DNA of 64,000 nucleotides from Carboxylicivirga sp964602515 (GCA_964602515.1 CAZRRJ010000001.1:682001-746000); one strand, 5' to 3'. Counted from the stretch's first letter, positions 16,951 through 26,252 are shown. A program made the numbers and translations. Notes: a model not told the origin generated them from the letters alone.

Positions 16951-18517
16951 AATTTTCTACTTTTAATTCATCATTAATTTTTAAATTATAATTAAAATCA
17001 CTCTCTTCTAATTCTTTAGGTATTACATATGATATAATTACTGAACTATTATATGCTGACAACTTAACTTGATTTCCTTGCTTTCCACCAAGTAATACTA
17101 TTTTACCAGAAGACGTCTTACCTACAACAAAACCAACATGCCCCCCCTTTTTACCAACCTTAGACCAATCAATTACTGCTAAAGCACCATAAGCGGGTTT
17201 ACTTATCTTTTTCCCCCACTTGTCCCAACTTTTAGCCCATGCAGAGTTGGTACCTTCCATACCGGCTTTTTGAATAACCCAATTTACAAAAGAAGAACAC
17301 CACGGCGTTTCATCATCCTTAAATTTTCCTGTTGTACCATGATACTCAACAATGCGATCGTTATGTTTTGTTTTGCTAGTATCCTCTTTTGTTCCTATTT
17401 CTCCTGTAGCAATTGACATCCACGACTCTATGGACAACTCAGTATTATTACTTATACCTTTAACTATTTCATTTTTATTGGCCTTTTCTTCTTCAGGATA
17501 CAATTTATCTAATCTCTCAATTTCTTCTGTATAACTACTCCACGAAACAAACCAATTTGTCAAAGTCTCCCTCATTAGTTTTACAAGGTCTTCGCCACCT
17601 GCTGTTAATTCAGTATCGCTAACCCTGTTCATTAGGGCAAAGGTGATATTATCCCGATCCATGCGGTCAAACTGGTTGATAACAGCCTGTACAAATTTGG
17701 GATTTAAGGAAACATACTCCTTTAGCTTGTCGGCTATCTCTAATGTATCCTCTTCCTGCTCTAAAAATTTGTCTGCTGCTTCCTTAGTTGCCGGTTTATC
17801 TTTTATGGCTTTAATTCTGGCCGCCTCTGCTGCTTTTTGTTCCGCTATTTTTTGCGCAGCCAGCTTTTCTTGTTTTCTTTTTTCTGCTTTAGCCTCTCTT
17901 TGTGCTACAATTGTCGGGTATAGCGCAATACGCTTTTGAACATAGTCGGCATCCTTATGTTCAGCATGGATCTCTTCAAGGGTCTTGCTATCGGGACCTG
18001 ATATATTGCCATCGCAGTTTTGCCAGTGCAGAACTTCTGACTGGAACCGATAGATGGCCTCGATGGTTTTGCTTATCTTCTCTTGCTCAACAGAAGGCGT
18101 GGGACAATTATTTACAACTGTACTCTCACTGCTGAAGTCAGATTCATTAAGAAGACCTAAATCCAATAAGGCCTTTTGAATTATCATCACATCAGCTTTT
18201 TTGTTTTCAGCACTACTGTCACCTACACCCGAAGTAATTTGGGTATTGGCCGCTGTTACCTTCCTGCTTCCTTCGTTTACCAATTGATCCTGCTGAACTG
18301 AAACAGGGCCTTCATCCTGCATTCTCCACTCCCACTTAATACCTGCAAAGCCTTTTTCAAGGGCAGTGACAAAAGCCCTGCTGCCAACCTTATTTTTTTG
18401 GCTACACATGTCCTTTTCAAACTGCCTGAATAGCATCTCTGCATTGGGATAGCGCTTCTTTACTTGTTGTATATATTTATTCCTGGTATTTCTGATTAGC
18501 CGCATCGACAAGGGCAA
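16934..18517 (-). CDS. TIGR02594/NlpC-P60-like peptidoglycan amidase, main body (N-terminus in another frame)
   Basis: Numbering from the non-ATG TTG at 18517. The C-terminal 130 residues match the TIGR02594 cysteine-peptidase family: ETPWCSSFVNWVIQKAGMEG with Cys407, AWAKSWDKWGKKISKPAYGA, GGHVGFVVGKTSSGKIVLLG with His460, and GGKQGNQVKLSAY. Residues about 105-190 look like a peptidoglycan-binding unit (MIIQKALLDLGLL, EAIYRFQSEVLHWQNCDGNI), and 205-250 form an Ala/Lys-rich coiled coil. It should cleave peptide links in peptidoglycan. No signal peptide is visible, so export would need a dedicated system or lysis. The first residues are out-of-frame reading of a better-looking small frame upstream, so the gene is probably frameshifted at about 18480-18500. 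Overlaps a lipoprotein gene at its end. Confidence 0.8.
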   Translation of the reverse strand: MPLSMRLIRNTRNKYIQQVKKRYPNAEMLFRQFEKDMCSQKNKVGSRAFVTALEKGFAGIKWEWRMQDEGPVSVQQDQLVNEGSRKVTAANTQITSGVGDSSAENKKADVMIIQKALLDLGLLNESDFSSESTVVNNCPTPSVEQEKISKTIEAIYRFQSEVLHWQNCDGNISGPDSKTLEEIHAEHKDADYVQKRIALYPTIVAQREAKAEKRKQEKLAAQKIAEQKAAEAARIKAIKDKPATKEAADKFLEQEEDTLEIADKLKEYVSLNPKFVQAVINQFDRMDRDNITFALMNRVSDTELTAGGEDLVKLMRETLTNWFVSWSSYTEEIERLDKLYPEEEKANKNEIVKGISNNTELSIESWMSIATGEIGTKEDTSKTKHNDRIVEYHGTTGKFKDDETPWCSSFVNWVIQKAGMEGTNSAWAKSWDKWGKKISKPAYGALAVIDWSKVGKKGGHVGFVVGKTSSGKIVLLGGKQGNQVKLSAYNSSVIISYVIPKELEESDFNYNLKINDELKVENYEATR

Positions 18518-18647
18518 GCATTTTTTCTACTTGTTCAGGCTTTAAACCAACACTATCATTTTCTTCCTCCCAATAGTCTTCCGAATCCAATTGATTTAAG
18601 CGTTCTGCTTTTTCTATATCGTCAAACAGGTCATCGGCATTATACAT
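18477..18647 (-). pseudogene. Detached N-terminal piece of the amidase-like gene
   Basis: A 56-codon frame from ATG at 18647 to a TAA at 18477 encodes an acidic helical peptide (MYNADDLFDDIEKAERLNQL, then GLKPEQVEKMLALVDAANQK). Its end, NQKYQE, meets NKYIQQVKKRYPNAEMLF of the main frame, and the overlap of the two reads as one continuous helix if one base is shifted. The main frame has no ATG that precedes protein-like sequence. So the intact gene was probably about 16934-18647, roughly 570 residues. Alternatives: two coupled proteins, or programmed frameshifting, for which I see no clear slippery site. Confidence 0.6.
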
Positions 18648-19142
18648 AGGATAGTGAAATTATTGTTTCTGTAAATAATAATAAAAAGGATGTATTGACC
18701 GCATGTATTGTTAAGCGTTCAGGAAATAGCTTAATGTTATATTTATACATTATTAAAAGGTTTATCTATAGTTTATTACACTTTTAGTGGATAAATATAA
18801 TATTTAAATTGATATAAAAAAATAGAATATAACAATTGAATTCTGTAAATCTGGGTTCAGAATAAAATATTGATTTTTGCTGTAACGTATTTTAGTTGTT
18901 TTATAATGTATTGAAAAAGATCAGCCGGACTGTTTATTTTAAAGCGCTTGGTGCGAAATAACCTGCCGGGTGTATATTCCAGGTTAAACGCAAAGGTCTA
19001 AACCTGACTTCACCTAAATTAAGTCTATTTATTGAAATTCTCAGTGCCGGGCACATTATGCATATAATTAAATTTCCTGATGTATGCTGTGGATTAAACA
19101 CAAAGACTAAAAGACATAAAGATTTTGATAATAGCTATCGAT
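18648..19142. other. Intergenic, nothing recognised
   Basis: About 495 bp, AT-rich on the left. It should contain the promoter of the amidase-like gene, but no clear TAnnTTTG element is visible on the minus strand. An imperfect hairpin (CAGGTTAAACGCAAAGGTCTAAACCTG region) lies near 18981. No gene. Confidence 0.5.
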
Positions 19143-20237
19143 TTACCTCCTTATTATACGCTTAATATATAAACGCCATAAAGCTTCCTTTTTTTGTGTC
19201 TGGTACCGGTATTCCATATATTCTTTTTGCGGAAAAAATTCGCGCCAAAGGAGTTGTGCTTTTATGCCAAAACCCGGTGTGTTAAAGAGGTGAAAAAGAT
19301 TAATTAAACGGTGTTTAGGCCCAAGATCCTTTTCTTCCATCAGGTAGGCGATCTTTTGTAATTCTTGTCTTCTTAGACTTACATCTACCTGCTGATTATC
19401 CGGCAAAAGCAATAAGGCCATATTAAGCACTTGCTTTAATGCTTTCTTTTTCGATGGTTTTATACTAAGTACACTGTCTATAAAGGTGGCTTTGTTATCT
19501 GCTTTACCAAGCAATATAGCAATATCAAGCAACCAGCCCAGACGTAAACCTCCCATATGTATACCTTTTAAAGCATGTGCCACAAGATGGTAAGCCATCA
19601 ATATATCATTCATACGCTGTATTTCTATGCCTTGCTTACAAATGCCTATACTGTTGGTAAAACGATCTGTGTTTTCCAGGTAAAATGCACTTCCCCTGGC
19701 AAATAAACGCTGATGAACTTCTACCATAATGCCATCCATACGAATGGCTCTTACATGGGCATCTACCTGTTCGTGTAAACCTGAACGGGGAACCGCCAGC
19801 TGTTGTGCTCCATTATCCAGTAATGCCTGTAAGGCTTCTGCTCCTCTGCCTTCTGGTACTAATATATCAAGATCTCCCATTGGACGCAGACCTTCATCGG
19901 CATACAATTCACTTGCCAGTGCCATGCCCTTTAAAGCCAGCAATTGTATACCATGTTTCTGTAGCAGATCACTAACCTTCTTAAATACAGCTAAAAATTT
20001 CTGGTACTGGATGGTATTTTGGAAATAAACATTTTTCCAGGGCATTAACTGGTCGTCATCAATACCTTTAATGAGACCATTTTTATAACGGCTATAAATC
20101 CATGCAGCAACACCATTATATGTTGCTAGTTGCTGAATTGAAGGCGTTAGGCTATACCTTACATCCAGTACTTTATCATTTAACCGACAAAGATTAAGTA
20201 TTGCTTCCAACTCTTCTATTGCAATGGATTTATTCAT
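19143..20237 (-). CDS. Nucleotidyltransferase-family protein (NTP_transf_5-like)
   Basis: 364 residues. The segment LLALKGMALASELYADEGLR, then RPMGDLDILVPEGRGAEALQ (about residues 98-135), has the layout of the NTP_transf_5 family: KG motif, Arg, and GDLDILV with the two aspartates that bind metal. The remaining 200 residues are helical with HEQVDAHVRAIRMDGIMVEV and VEVHQRLF, where the third acidic residue usually is. Reaction and substrate are unknown; in other genomes such proteins accompany exopolysaccharide or peptide-modification genes, but here it stands alone, separated from gnd by strong hairpins. Confidence 0.8.
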   Translation of the reverse strand: MNKSIAIEELEAILNLCRLNDKVLDVRYSLTPSIQQLATYNGVAAWIYSRYKNGLIKGIDDDQLMPWKNVYFQNTIQYQKFLAVFKKVSDLLQKHGIQLLALKGMALASELYADEGLRPMGDLDILVPEGRGAEALQALLDNGAQQLAVPRSGLHEQVDAHVRAIRMDGIMVEVHQRLFARGSAFYLENTDRFTNSIGICKQGIEIQRMNDILMAYHLVAHALKGIHMGGLRLGWLLDIAILLGKADNKATFIDSVLSIKPSKKKALKQVLNMALLLLPDNQQVDVSLRRQELQKIAYLMEEKDLGPKHRLINLFHLFNTPGFGIKAQLLWREFFPQKEYMEYRYQTQKKEALWRLYIKRIIRR

Positions 20238-20345
20238 AGCCTAAAGGTAAAAAATATGTGCGGAGTGTAGTAAAATAAACCTTAAGAAAATAAAGGCACT
20301 ATTTTAATCAGTGTAGTGAGGCTTTACCCTCTAATTAAAACAATA

Positions 20346-20395
20346 GCCTGTAAGCTTACTATACTGCTTTAGGTCAGATAGCTCAGCTTACAGGC
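20346..20395 (-). terminator. Terminator downstream of gnd
   Basis: GCCTGTAAGCT at 20346-20356 pairs perfectly with AGCTTACAGGC at 20385-20395, and on the minus strand the stem is followed by TATTGTTTTAATT. A second weaker hairpin around GCCTTTGC/GCAAAGGC at 20419-20438 lies between it and the gnd stop. Confidence 0.7.
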
Positions 20396-20461
20396 CAACT
20401 ATTTTTACAAAGCGATGTGCCTTTGCTTGATATGGCAAAGGCTTGGCATCTTTATGCTTGC

Positions 20462-21916
20462 TTATACATTATACGTTGTACTTGCTGTATCGCCACCACG
20501 CCCGGTCCAGTTCGTGTGAAAAAACTCACCGCGTGGCTTATCAATACGTTCATAGGTATGCGCACCAAAGTAATCGCGCTGAGCCTGTAACAAGTTAGCC
20601 GGTAAACGTTCACAACGGTACCCGTCGAAATAATTAAGTGCCGTACTAAATGCCGGGGCAGGTATACCATTGGTAACAGCCATTGCCACTACTTTACGCC
20701 ATCCGGACTGCGCTTTCTCTACTGCCGCCTTAAAATATGGATCAAGCAAAAGATTGCTTAGCCCCGGATTATTATCGTAGGCCTCTTTTATTTTACTTAA
20801 AAATGCGGAGCGTATGATACAACCTCCACGCCACATAAGCGCAATACCGCCATAATTAAGGTTCCATCCATGCGCTTCAGCAGCTGTGCGCATTAAGGCA
20901 TAGCCTTGTGCATACGAAACCACTTTAGAGGCATATAAAGCATCTTTAACAGCATTAACAAATTCTTTTTTATCTCCCTCAAAAGAAGGTGTTGGACCTG
21001 TCAGTATTTTAGATGCTTCAACACGTTCATCTTTGATGGAAGAAAGACACCTTGAGAATACGGCTTCCCCGATAAGGGTTAGTGGTACGCCCAGATCAAG
21101 AGCTGAAATACCTGTCCACTTTCCTGTACCCTTCTGTCCTGCTGTATCCAGTATTTTTTCTACCAATGGCTCATTATCTTCATCCTTAAAAGCCATTATA
21201 TCACGCGTAATCTCAATAAGGTAAGAGTCCAGCTCCTGTTCGTTCCATTCTTTAAAGACTTCATGCATTTCATCAGCACTTAAACCAAGTAGCTTTTTCA
21301 TAATGTGGTAAGCCTCAGTAATAAGCTGCATATCGCCATACTCAATACCATTGTGTACCATTTTTACAAAATGACCTGCACCATTCTCTCCTACCCAGTC
21401 GCAACAAGGCGAACCATCTTCTACCTTAGCAGCAATAGACTGAAAAACAGGCTTTACAAGAGGCCAGGCTCCTTTTGATCCACCCGGCATAATTGAAGGA
21501 CCTAACAGAGCGCCTTCTTCACCACCGGACACCCCCGTACCAATGTAATGAAATCCTTTGCCTTCTACGTAGGCCACCCGGCGGTCTGTATCAGGGTAAT
21601 GGGTATTTCCACCATCTATAATAACATCGCCTTTATCTAACAGTGGTAATAAGGCATCTATAGTTGCATCCACAGCATCACCCGCCTTTATCATCATCAT
21701 TACTTTACGCGGACGCTCCAATGATGCTACCAGTTCTTCTAAACTGTATGTGCCTGTAATATTTTTTCCCTTACCACGAGCATTCATAAATTGATCTACC
21801 TTAGCGGTAGAACGGTTATATACGGCTACGGTATAACCTTTACTTTCCATGTTAAGTACCAGGTTTTCTCCCATTACGGCCAAACCAATCAGCCCAATAT
21901 CAGCTAACTTTTGCAT
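20462..21916 (-). CDS. gnd: 6-phosphogluconate dehydrogenase, decarboxylating
   Basis: Oxidises 6-phosphogluconate to ribulose 5-phosphate and CO2 with NAD(P)+, in the oxidative pentose phosphate pathway. 484 residues, full length. The N-terminal Rossmann segment is IGLIGLAVMGENLVLNMESK with YNRSTAKVDQF after strand 2, the Arg and Ser/Thr there favouring NADP+. IDGGNTHYPDTDRRVAYVEG, the conserved GTGVSGGEEGALLGPSIMPG and the catalytic Lys185 in GHFVKMVHNGIEYGDMQLI are all present, as is the C-terminal RAQRDYFGAHTYERIDK-type tail. Single-gene unit with its own terminator; no zwf seen next to it. Confidence 0.97.
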   Translation of the reverse strand: MQKLADIGLIGLAVMGENLVLNMESKGYTVAVYNRSTAKVDQFMNARGKGKNITGTYSLEELVASLERPRKVMMMIKAGDAVDATIDALLPLLDKGDVIIDGGNTHYPDTDRRVAYVEGKGFHYIGTGVSGGEEGALLGPSIMPGGSKGAWPLVKPVFQSIAAKVEDGSPCCDWVGENGAGHFVKMVHNGIEYGDMQLITEAYHIMKKLLGLSADEMHEVFKEWNEQELDSYLIEITRDIMAFKDEDNEPLVEKILDTAGQKGTGKWTGISALDLGVPLTLIGEAVFSRCLSSIKDERVEASKILTGPTPSFEGDKKEFVNAVKDALYASKVVSYAQGYALMRTAAEAHGWNLNYGGIALMWRGGCIIRSAFLSKIKEAYDNNPGLSNLLLDPYFKAAVEKAQSGWRKVVAMAVTNGIPAPAFSTALNYFDGYRCERLPANLLQAQRDYFGAHTYERIDKPRGEFFHTNWTGRGGDTASTTYNV

Positions 21917-22234
21917 ATGTTTTATATTTTACCTGTTTTTTTAATCCGGATTAATCAGATAGTATAACACTTTGTTTAAAGACTTGTTTAGTGAAATATC
22001 ACTATCAGCCGGAAGCAGCTGGCAATAATACCAATTATTTATCAAACAAGGTAACAAACAGGAGGACGATAATATATTTTGATTTATTATGGCTATTCTT
22101 GTTTTTCGTGGACTTAAAACCAATTACTGTTGAAGCTTAACACTTTCTTAAACACCTGTTTTTGAAACTTAATTATTGGGAATGGACTGTTGCCACATGT
22201 TGAAGCAGAATTACAGTGCAATAACAAATCGTAC
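21917..22234. other. Intergenic, nothing recognised
   Basis: 318 bp between gnd and the WecA-like gene, both on the minus strand. It must hold the gnd promoter and the end of the WecA-like transcript, but neither a convincing promoter nor a T-tailed hairpin stands out. Confidence 0.5.
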
Positions 22235-23350
22235 TCAGGCGGTTCTGTTCTTTCGTATTCGTCTTAATCGTTTTATAAAATGGCGACGCTTATAATACAA
22301 AGCCCATGAAGGTATATAGGCCACTATAAAACCAAGCGATAATACCAGAATACTAAGACGCAGCATACCCCAGTTGCGCAATGAAAAGCCCAGTATAACA
22401 AAAGCAATATTTGTTGCGCCGATTACAAGGCTAATCTGCAAATGAGAATATCCCAGAGCAAGCATACGGTGATGGATATGGTTTTTATCTGCTGAAAAAG
22501 GAGATTTACCCCTGGCTACACGCAACATAAACACACGTAATGTATCAATTATTGGTACAATAAGAATTGCAATAGCCACTGCAGGTGCACTATTCATTGT
22601 ATGGCTCAGATTAATGCGATTATCCGGGCGGTTAAACTCACTAAAAGACACGGCTACTATCGCAACTAAAAAGCCCAATATTAAAGACCCGGTATCACCC
22701 ATAAATATTTTCTGACGTTTAGAGAAAATATTGTAATAAGCAAAAGCTAAAAGACCTCCGCCCAATGCTGCTGCAAGAGTTGGAATATGCATATCCTCAT
22801 TAAGGATATACCATACAGAAAAAGATACCATGGTAATTATACCGGTTATGGCTGCCAAACCATCAATACCATCAATCAGGTTAAAGCCATTAATAATAAA
22901 TACCATACCTACTATGGTTAAAATGGTACCCCAGAACGGATCAGGCTGAAGACCAAAAAAACCATGAAAATTGGTTATTTGCAGACCGCCAAGTCCAACA
23001 ATAATAATAACAGCAATTAATTGTCCTGCCAATTTGACCATTGGAGCCGTCACGAGTATGTCATCTTTAATTCCAATACCAAAAATGATCAGTATAGATG
23101 GAATAATAAAAGGTATTTCAATAAATTTAAACCAATCAACAAACAATGAATAGGTGAATAAAAATCCAATAAATATGGATAATCCACCTAAAGTTGGTAT
23201 ACGTATTCGATGTACACTGCGCCTATTAGGTTCATCAAACAAATTTTTTGAATGGGCTACCCTTAATATGGTCGGTATAGATAGAAATACTATCATAAAT
23301 GACACCAGGGTGGCAAAAGGTACTAATAGCTGAATGGTATAATCGTTCAT
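22235..23350 (-). CDS. MraY/WecA-like UDP-sugar:undecaprenyl-phosphate sugar-1-phosphate transferase
   Basis: Polytopic enzyme that starts cell-envelope glycan assembly by moving a GlcNAc-1-P-type group onto undecaprenyl phosphate. 371 residues with about eleven hydrophobic segments. Family motifs are FDEPNRRSVHRIRIPTLGGL (first loop), GIGIKDDILVTAPMVKLAGQ with the Asp pair, INGFNLIDGIDGLAAITGI, the nucleotide-binding MGDTGSLILGFLVAIVAVS and DKNHIHHRMLALGYSHLQ, the HxHH-type block that separates WecA/TagO types from MraY. It is monocistronic and far from other envelope genes, so the polymer is not identified. A short basic C-terminus (KRLRRIRKNRTA) ends it. Confidence 0.93.
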   Translation of the reverse strand: MNDYTIQLLVPFATLVSFMIVFLSIPTILRVAHSKNLFDEPNRRSVHRIRIPTLGGLSIFIGFLFTYSLFVDWFKFIEIPFIIPSILIIFGIGIKDDILVTAPMVKLAGQLIAVIIIVGLGGLQITNFHGFFGLQPDPFWGTILTIVGMVFIINGFNLIDGIDGLAAITGIITMVSFSVWYILNEDMHIPTLAAALGGGLLAFAYYNIFSKRQKIFMGDTGSLILGFLVAIVAVSFSEFNRPDNRINLSHTMNSAPAVAIAILIVPIIDTLRVFMLRVARGKSPFSADKNHIHHRMLALGYSHLQISLVIGATNIAFVILGFSLRNWGMLRLSILVLSLGFIVAYIPSWALYYKRRHFIKRLRRIRKNRTA

Positions 23351-23830
23351 AAATTACGTTTCAATAATATCCTGTATCTGTAAAAAAGCTATTTTGCGAT
23401 AACGAAGCCCGTATGCTCTGTACTACAATAAAAAAGATATTAAAAGTTTTGGTATACGTCTGATAGGCCTGAATGTTACAAATCAGTATTAAGTGAATAC
23501 TAATAATGTTAAAAAAACCACCTGCTAAAACTATAAACAGGAGTTTCAAAAAATGGTTTACTCTTTTTTATAAAAAAGATAACAAAATCTGCTTCTATTA
23601 TTTTAAATACATTGGTACTTTCAAATACTTATAGGCTTTCATACCAAAGACTAATCACTTATCTATCAATAAGATAAGACTACTCACTAAGACTAAAGTA
23701 AGACTTTAATATAAGCAATACAGGGATTATAAAGAAATGCGTTTGTTTAATAATTATAAAATGATTTATCCCTGAATAGGCTGCTTTTTTATGTTGCTGA
23801 GTTTCATCTAAGTCCTTATCTTCGCATACC
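23351..23830. other. Intergenic between divergent genes, nothing recognised
   Basis: 480 bp of AT-rich sequence between the divergently transcribed WecA-like gene and the membrane-Nudix fusion gene. No plausible coding frame; promoters for both must be here, but I could not fix them by the TAnnTTTG rule. Confidence 0.5.
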
Positions 23831-24895
23831 ATGAATAAATTACAATTATTAAAGCGCTTGCTACCTGGCTTCTTACCCATTCTTGTGTTTATTATAGCTG
23901 ATGAAATATGGGGTATATTATACGGACTTATTGTAGCCATTAGTTTCGGACTTATTGAGTTGGGCATTGGATATATAAAGGCGCGTAAAATAGATCGGTT
24001 TGTGTTTGTTGATGTAGGTCTGCTAGTAGCATTGGGTGCCGTATCTATAGCACTGGATAATGAACTTTTCTTTAAACTTAAACCTGGTGTTATCAGCCTA
24101 CTAATGACGGGTATGATTGGTTTTTCTGTTTATTCAAAACATAACCTGATGCTACAAATGACGCAGCGCTATATGAAAGGTGTTAAGATGAATCCTTACC
24201 AATTATGGATGATACTTAGCAGTATGAAACACATTTTTTGGGTTCTCCTTCTCTATTCCATTGCCACACTAGTGTCAGCATTTATACCAAACAAAGCTAT
24301 ATGGAGTTTTATGGGTGGAATAGGGCTTTTTGTTGTTATGGGCTTGTATTTTGTTATAGAGTGGTTATTAAAGAATAAGCAAAACAAGCAATATCAATCA
24401 GAAGAATGGTTGCCCTTGGTAGATGATAAAGGACAGGTAACCGGCTCTGTACCACGTTCGGTTGCCCATTGTAAATCTTTTCTGCTTCATCCTGTTGTTC
24501 ACCTACATGTATTTTATAAAGGTAAACTATTACTACAAAAGCGGTCGCAGCATAAGTTGGTACAACCGGGCAAATGGGATACTGCAGTTGGTGGCCACGT
24601 ATCGGTTGGTGAATCTATAGAGCTAGCCTTACAGCGCGAAACAGCTGAGGAGATTGGCTTAAAAGACTTTCAGGTACAGGCTATTGACCAATATGTTTGG
24701 AAGAGCGATATAGAGCAAGAGCTTATATTTGTTTTTAAAGCTAATCATAAAGGGCCTTTTAACTTTAACAAAGAAGAGATTGAAAAATTACAATTCTGGT
24801 CTCTTAATGAAATAAAAACTAATTTAGGTAAAGGCGTTTTCACCCCTAATTTTGAATATGAGTTTGAGAAAGTAATCCGTTTTTTAGATGTTTAG
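23831..24895 (+). CDS. Fusion of septation protein A (YciB)-like membrane domain with a Nudix hydrolase
   Basis: 354 residues in two parts. Residues 1-180 are five or six membrane helices (LPGFLPILVFIIADEIWGIL, GVISLLMTGMIGFSVYSKHN) of the kind found in the YciB/IspZ septation-protein-A family. Residues 195-354 are a soluble Nudix domain with a perfect Nudix box, GHVSVG at 255, E261, then RETAEEIGL to 277, i.e. GX5EX7REUXEEXGU; flanking VVHLHVFYKGKLLLQKRSQH and KWDTAVGG resemble isopentenyl-diphosphate isomerase-like and YfcD-type Nudix enzymes. Substrate unknown. Joining them suggests a membrane-bound Nudix enzyme acting on a lipid- or envelope-linked diphosphate; that is inference. Monocistronic. 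Confidence 0.85.
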   Translation: MNKLQLLKRLLPGFLPILVFIIADEIWGILYGLIVAISFGLIELGIGYIKARKIDRFVFVDVGLLVALGAVSIALDNELFFKLKPGVISLLMTGMIGFSVYSKHNLMLQMTQRYMKGVKMNPYQLWMILSSMKHIFWVLLLYSIATLVSAFIPNKAIWSFMGGIGLFVVMGLYFVIEWLLKNKQNKQYQSEEWLPLVDDKGQVTGSVPRSVAHCKSFLLHPVVHLHVFYKGKLLLQKRSQHKLVQPGKWDTAVGGHVSVGESIELALQRETAEEIGLKDFQVQAIDQYVWKSDIEQELIFVFKANHKGPFNFNKEEIEKLQFWSLNEIKTNLGKGVFTPNFEYEFEKVIRFLDV

Positions 24896-24981
24896 AGAAT
24901 TATATTTCAGGTAAGAGATTGGTTTACACGAATGTGTATTAATAGGTTAATACAATGTTTGGTTATTGTCGTGTATATTAA

Positions 24982-25152
24982 AATGCATATCCGGGTACAC
25001 AAGGAAGTTTTTATACAAAAATAGATGCTGATAAAAATGGAATGCTCAAAATTCCAATTCTGGACAGTGAAACACATACATTCACCTTTCACAAATACAG
25101 CCATAGGGATGGCATCATAGATATAAGAGTAAAGATGAAAACGACTAAATGA
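24982..25152 (+). pseudogene. Possible gene remnant with a protein-like C-terminal end
   Basis: A frame without start codon, open from 24982 to the TGA at 25150, reads as a beta-rich C-terminus: AYPGTQGSFYTKIDADKNG, then GMLKIPILDSETHTFTFHKY and SHRDGIIDIRVKMKTTK. The pattern resembles the last strands of secreted carbohydrate-active or adhesin-like proteins. No matching 5' part is seen upstream. The region 24896-25395 otherwise holds nothing I recognise. Chance is possible. Confidence 0.3.
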
Positions 25153-25395
25153 TGTAATTGCTATTAAGAAAAAATATAACCTGAACCCAACAATGGCTAA
25201 TAAAGCATTAGTGAGTCAACTAATTTTGGTTGGTTCGTAGCTTCAACAAATAAAGTCAAATCATTGATTTGGCTTTGTCAAAAACTTGAAACCGAGATTT
25301 AGCTAATATTCCCTTACATTCTATAGCCGCGTCCAGTATCTAATTCAAAAAGAGACCGTTCATATGAACAACACATTTTTTTTATGAAATACCTT

Positions 25396-26058
25396 CTACG
25401 ATAGCATTATAATTCGTTCAAGCTTCTCTTTATTCATAATAATCAATTCTCTCCTGTCAAAACGGATGATGTTATCATTTTTAAATTCAGTAATCAGGCG
25501 GCTTACCGATTCTTTAGAAGTACCAATCCACCGGGCCATATCCAGACGGGAAATAACTAGGGGTATAGCTTCATCTGATGATGTTTTAAACGAATACTGC
25601 AATTTAAGTAAAAGGTTAGCTAAGCGCCCCCGTACAGTGCGTTGTGATAATTCAACCAATGAGTTATAAGAGTTTTTAAGTTCATCACAGGTTTTCTTTA
25701 TCAGTAGATCAGCTAATTCTTTATTTTCACTTATTGCCTTTTTTAATGCATTACCAGGTATAAGGCAAACTTCGCTATTAGTCAAACATTCACAAGCGGT
25801 TACTTCGGGTTCATCACCTAATAAAGAGTGGTAGCCAATCAAGTCGCCCGCTTTAACCAAACGCACAATTTGTTGTTCGCCTTTAGAACCAATACGGTAT
25901 ATTTTAAGCAAACCCTTATTTACAAAATAGGCATGGCGCATATTCGTATCCTGTTCATATACAACATCTCCATTTTTGTATAAAGTACACTGCTCCATTG
26001 TTTCTTTCCAAAGTGATGTATTGGATTGCAGATGCTTTAATATATTATTTATCGGCAT
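25396..26058 (-). CDS. Crp/Fnr-family transcriptional regulator
   Basis: 220 residues. The N-terminal cyclic-nucleotide-binding-type barrel has VVYEQDTNMRHAYFVNKGLL and GDLIGYHSLLGDEPEVTACE; the C-terminal winged helix has VISRLDMARWIGTSKESVSR followed by LITEFKNDNIIRFDRREL. The barrel lacks the full cAMP-binding signature, and the N-terminus has one cysteine (Cys24) and not the cluster that holds the iron-sulfur centre of Fnr, so it is probably not a direct oxygen sensor of Fnr type. Target genes unknown; it stands alone. It lies 4.5 kb from the pfl operon, without evidence of a link. A terminator-like hairpin lies 159 bp upstream of its start. Confidence 0.93.
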   Translation of the reverse strand: MPINNILKHLQSNTSLWKETMEQCTLYKNGDVVYEQDTNMRHAYFVNKGLLKIYRIGSKGEQQIVRLVKAGDLIGYHSLLGDEPEVTACECLTNSEVCLIPGNALKKAISENKELADLLIKKTCDELKNSYNSLVELSQRTVRGRLANLLLKLQYSFKTSSDEAIPLVISRLDMARWIGTSKESVSRLITEFKNDNIIRFDRRELIIMNKEKLERIIMLS

Positions 26059-26216
26059 GATCTATCTTTTTTGAATGTCGTGTGGCAACATACAAATTTC
26101 TTACTAAAATAATGAACTATTCGTAATTAATATTTTTAACTTTTTTGAGCAAGCTGATATTTCTGATATAAGATCTAAAACCCCAATTAACAATCTAACT
26201 ATAAGGCATAAAAAAG

Positions 26217-26252
26217 CCTCTGCAAACTCTTTTAAAATAAAATTTGCAGAGG
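26217..26252 (-). terminator. Rho-independent terminator without an adjacent gene
   Basis: CCTCTGCAAA at 26217-26226 pairs perfectly with TTTGCAGAGG at 26243-26252; on the minus strand the stem is followed by CTTTTTTATG. The nearest minus-strand gene upstream is mazG, whose stop lies 860 bp away. So this ends either a long mazG 3' tail or an unseen short transcript. Confidence 0.65.

Noticed and set aside
25396..26058. Oxygen-sensing Fnr controlling the pfl operon
   Set aside because: The regulator lacks the N-terminal cysteine cluster of Fnr and I see no Fnr-type palindrome before pflB.
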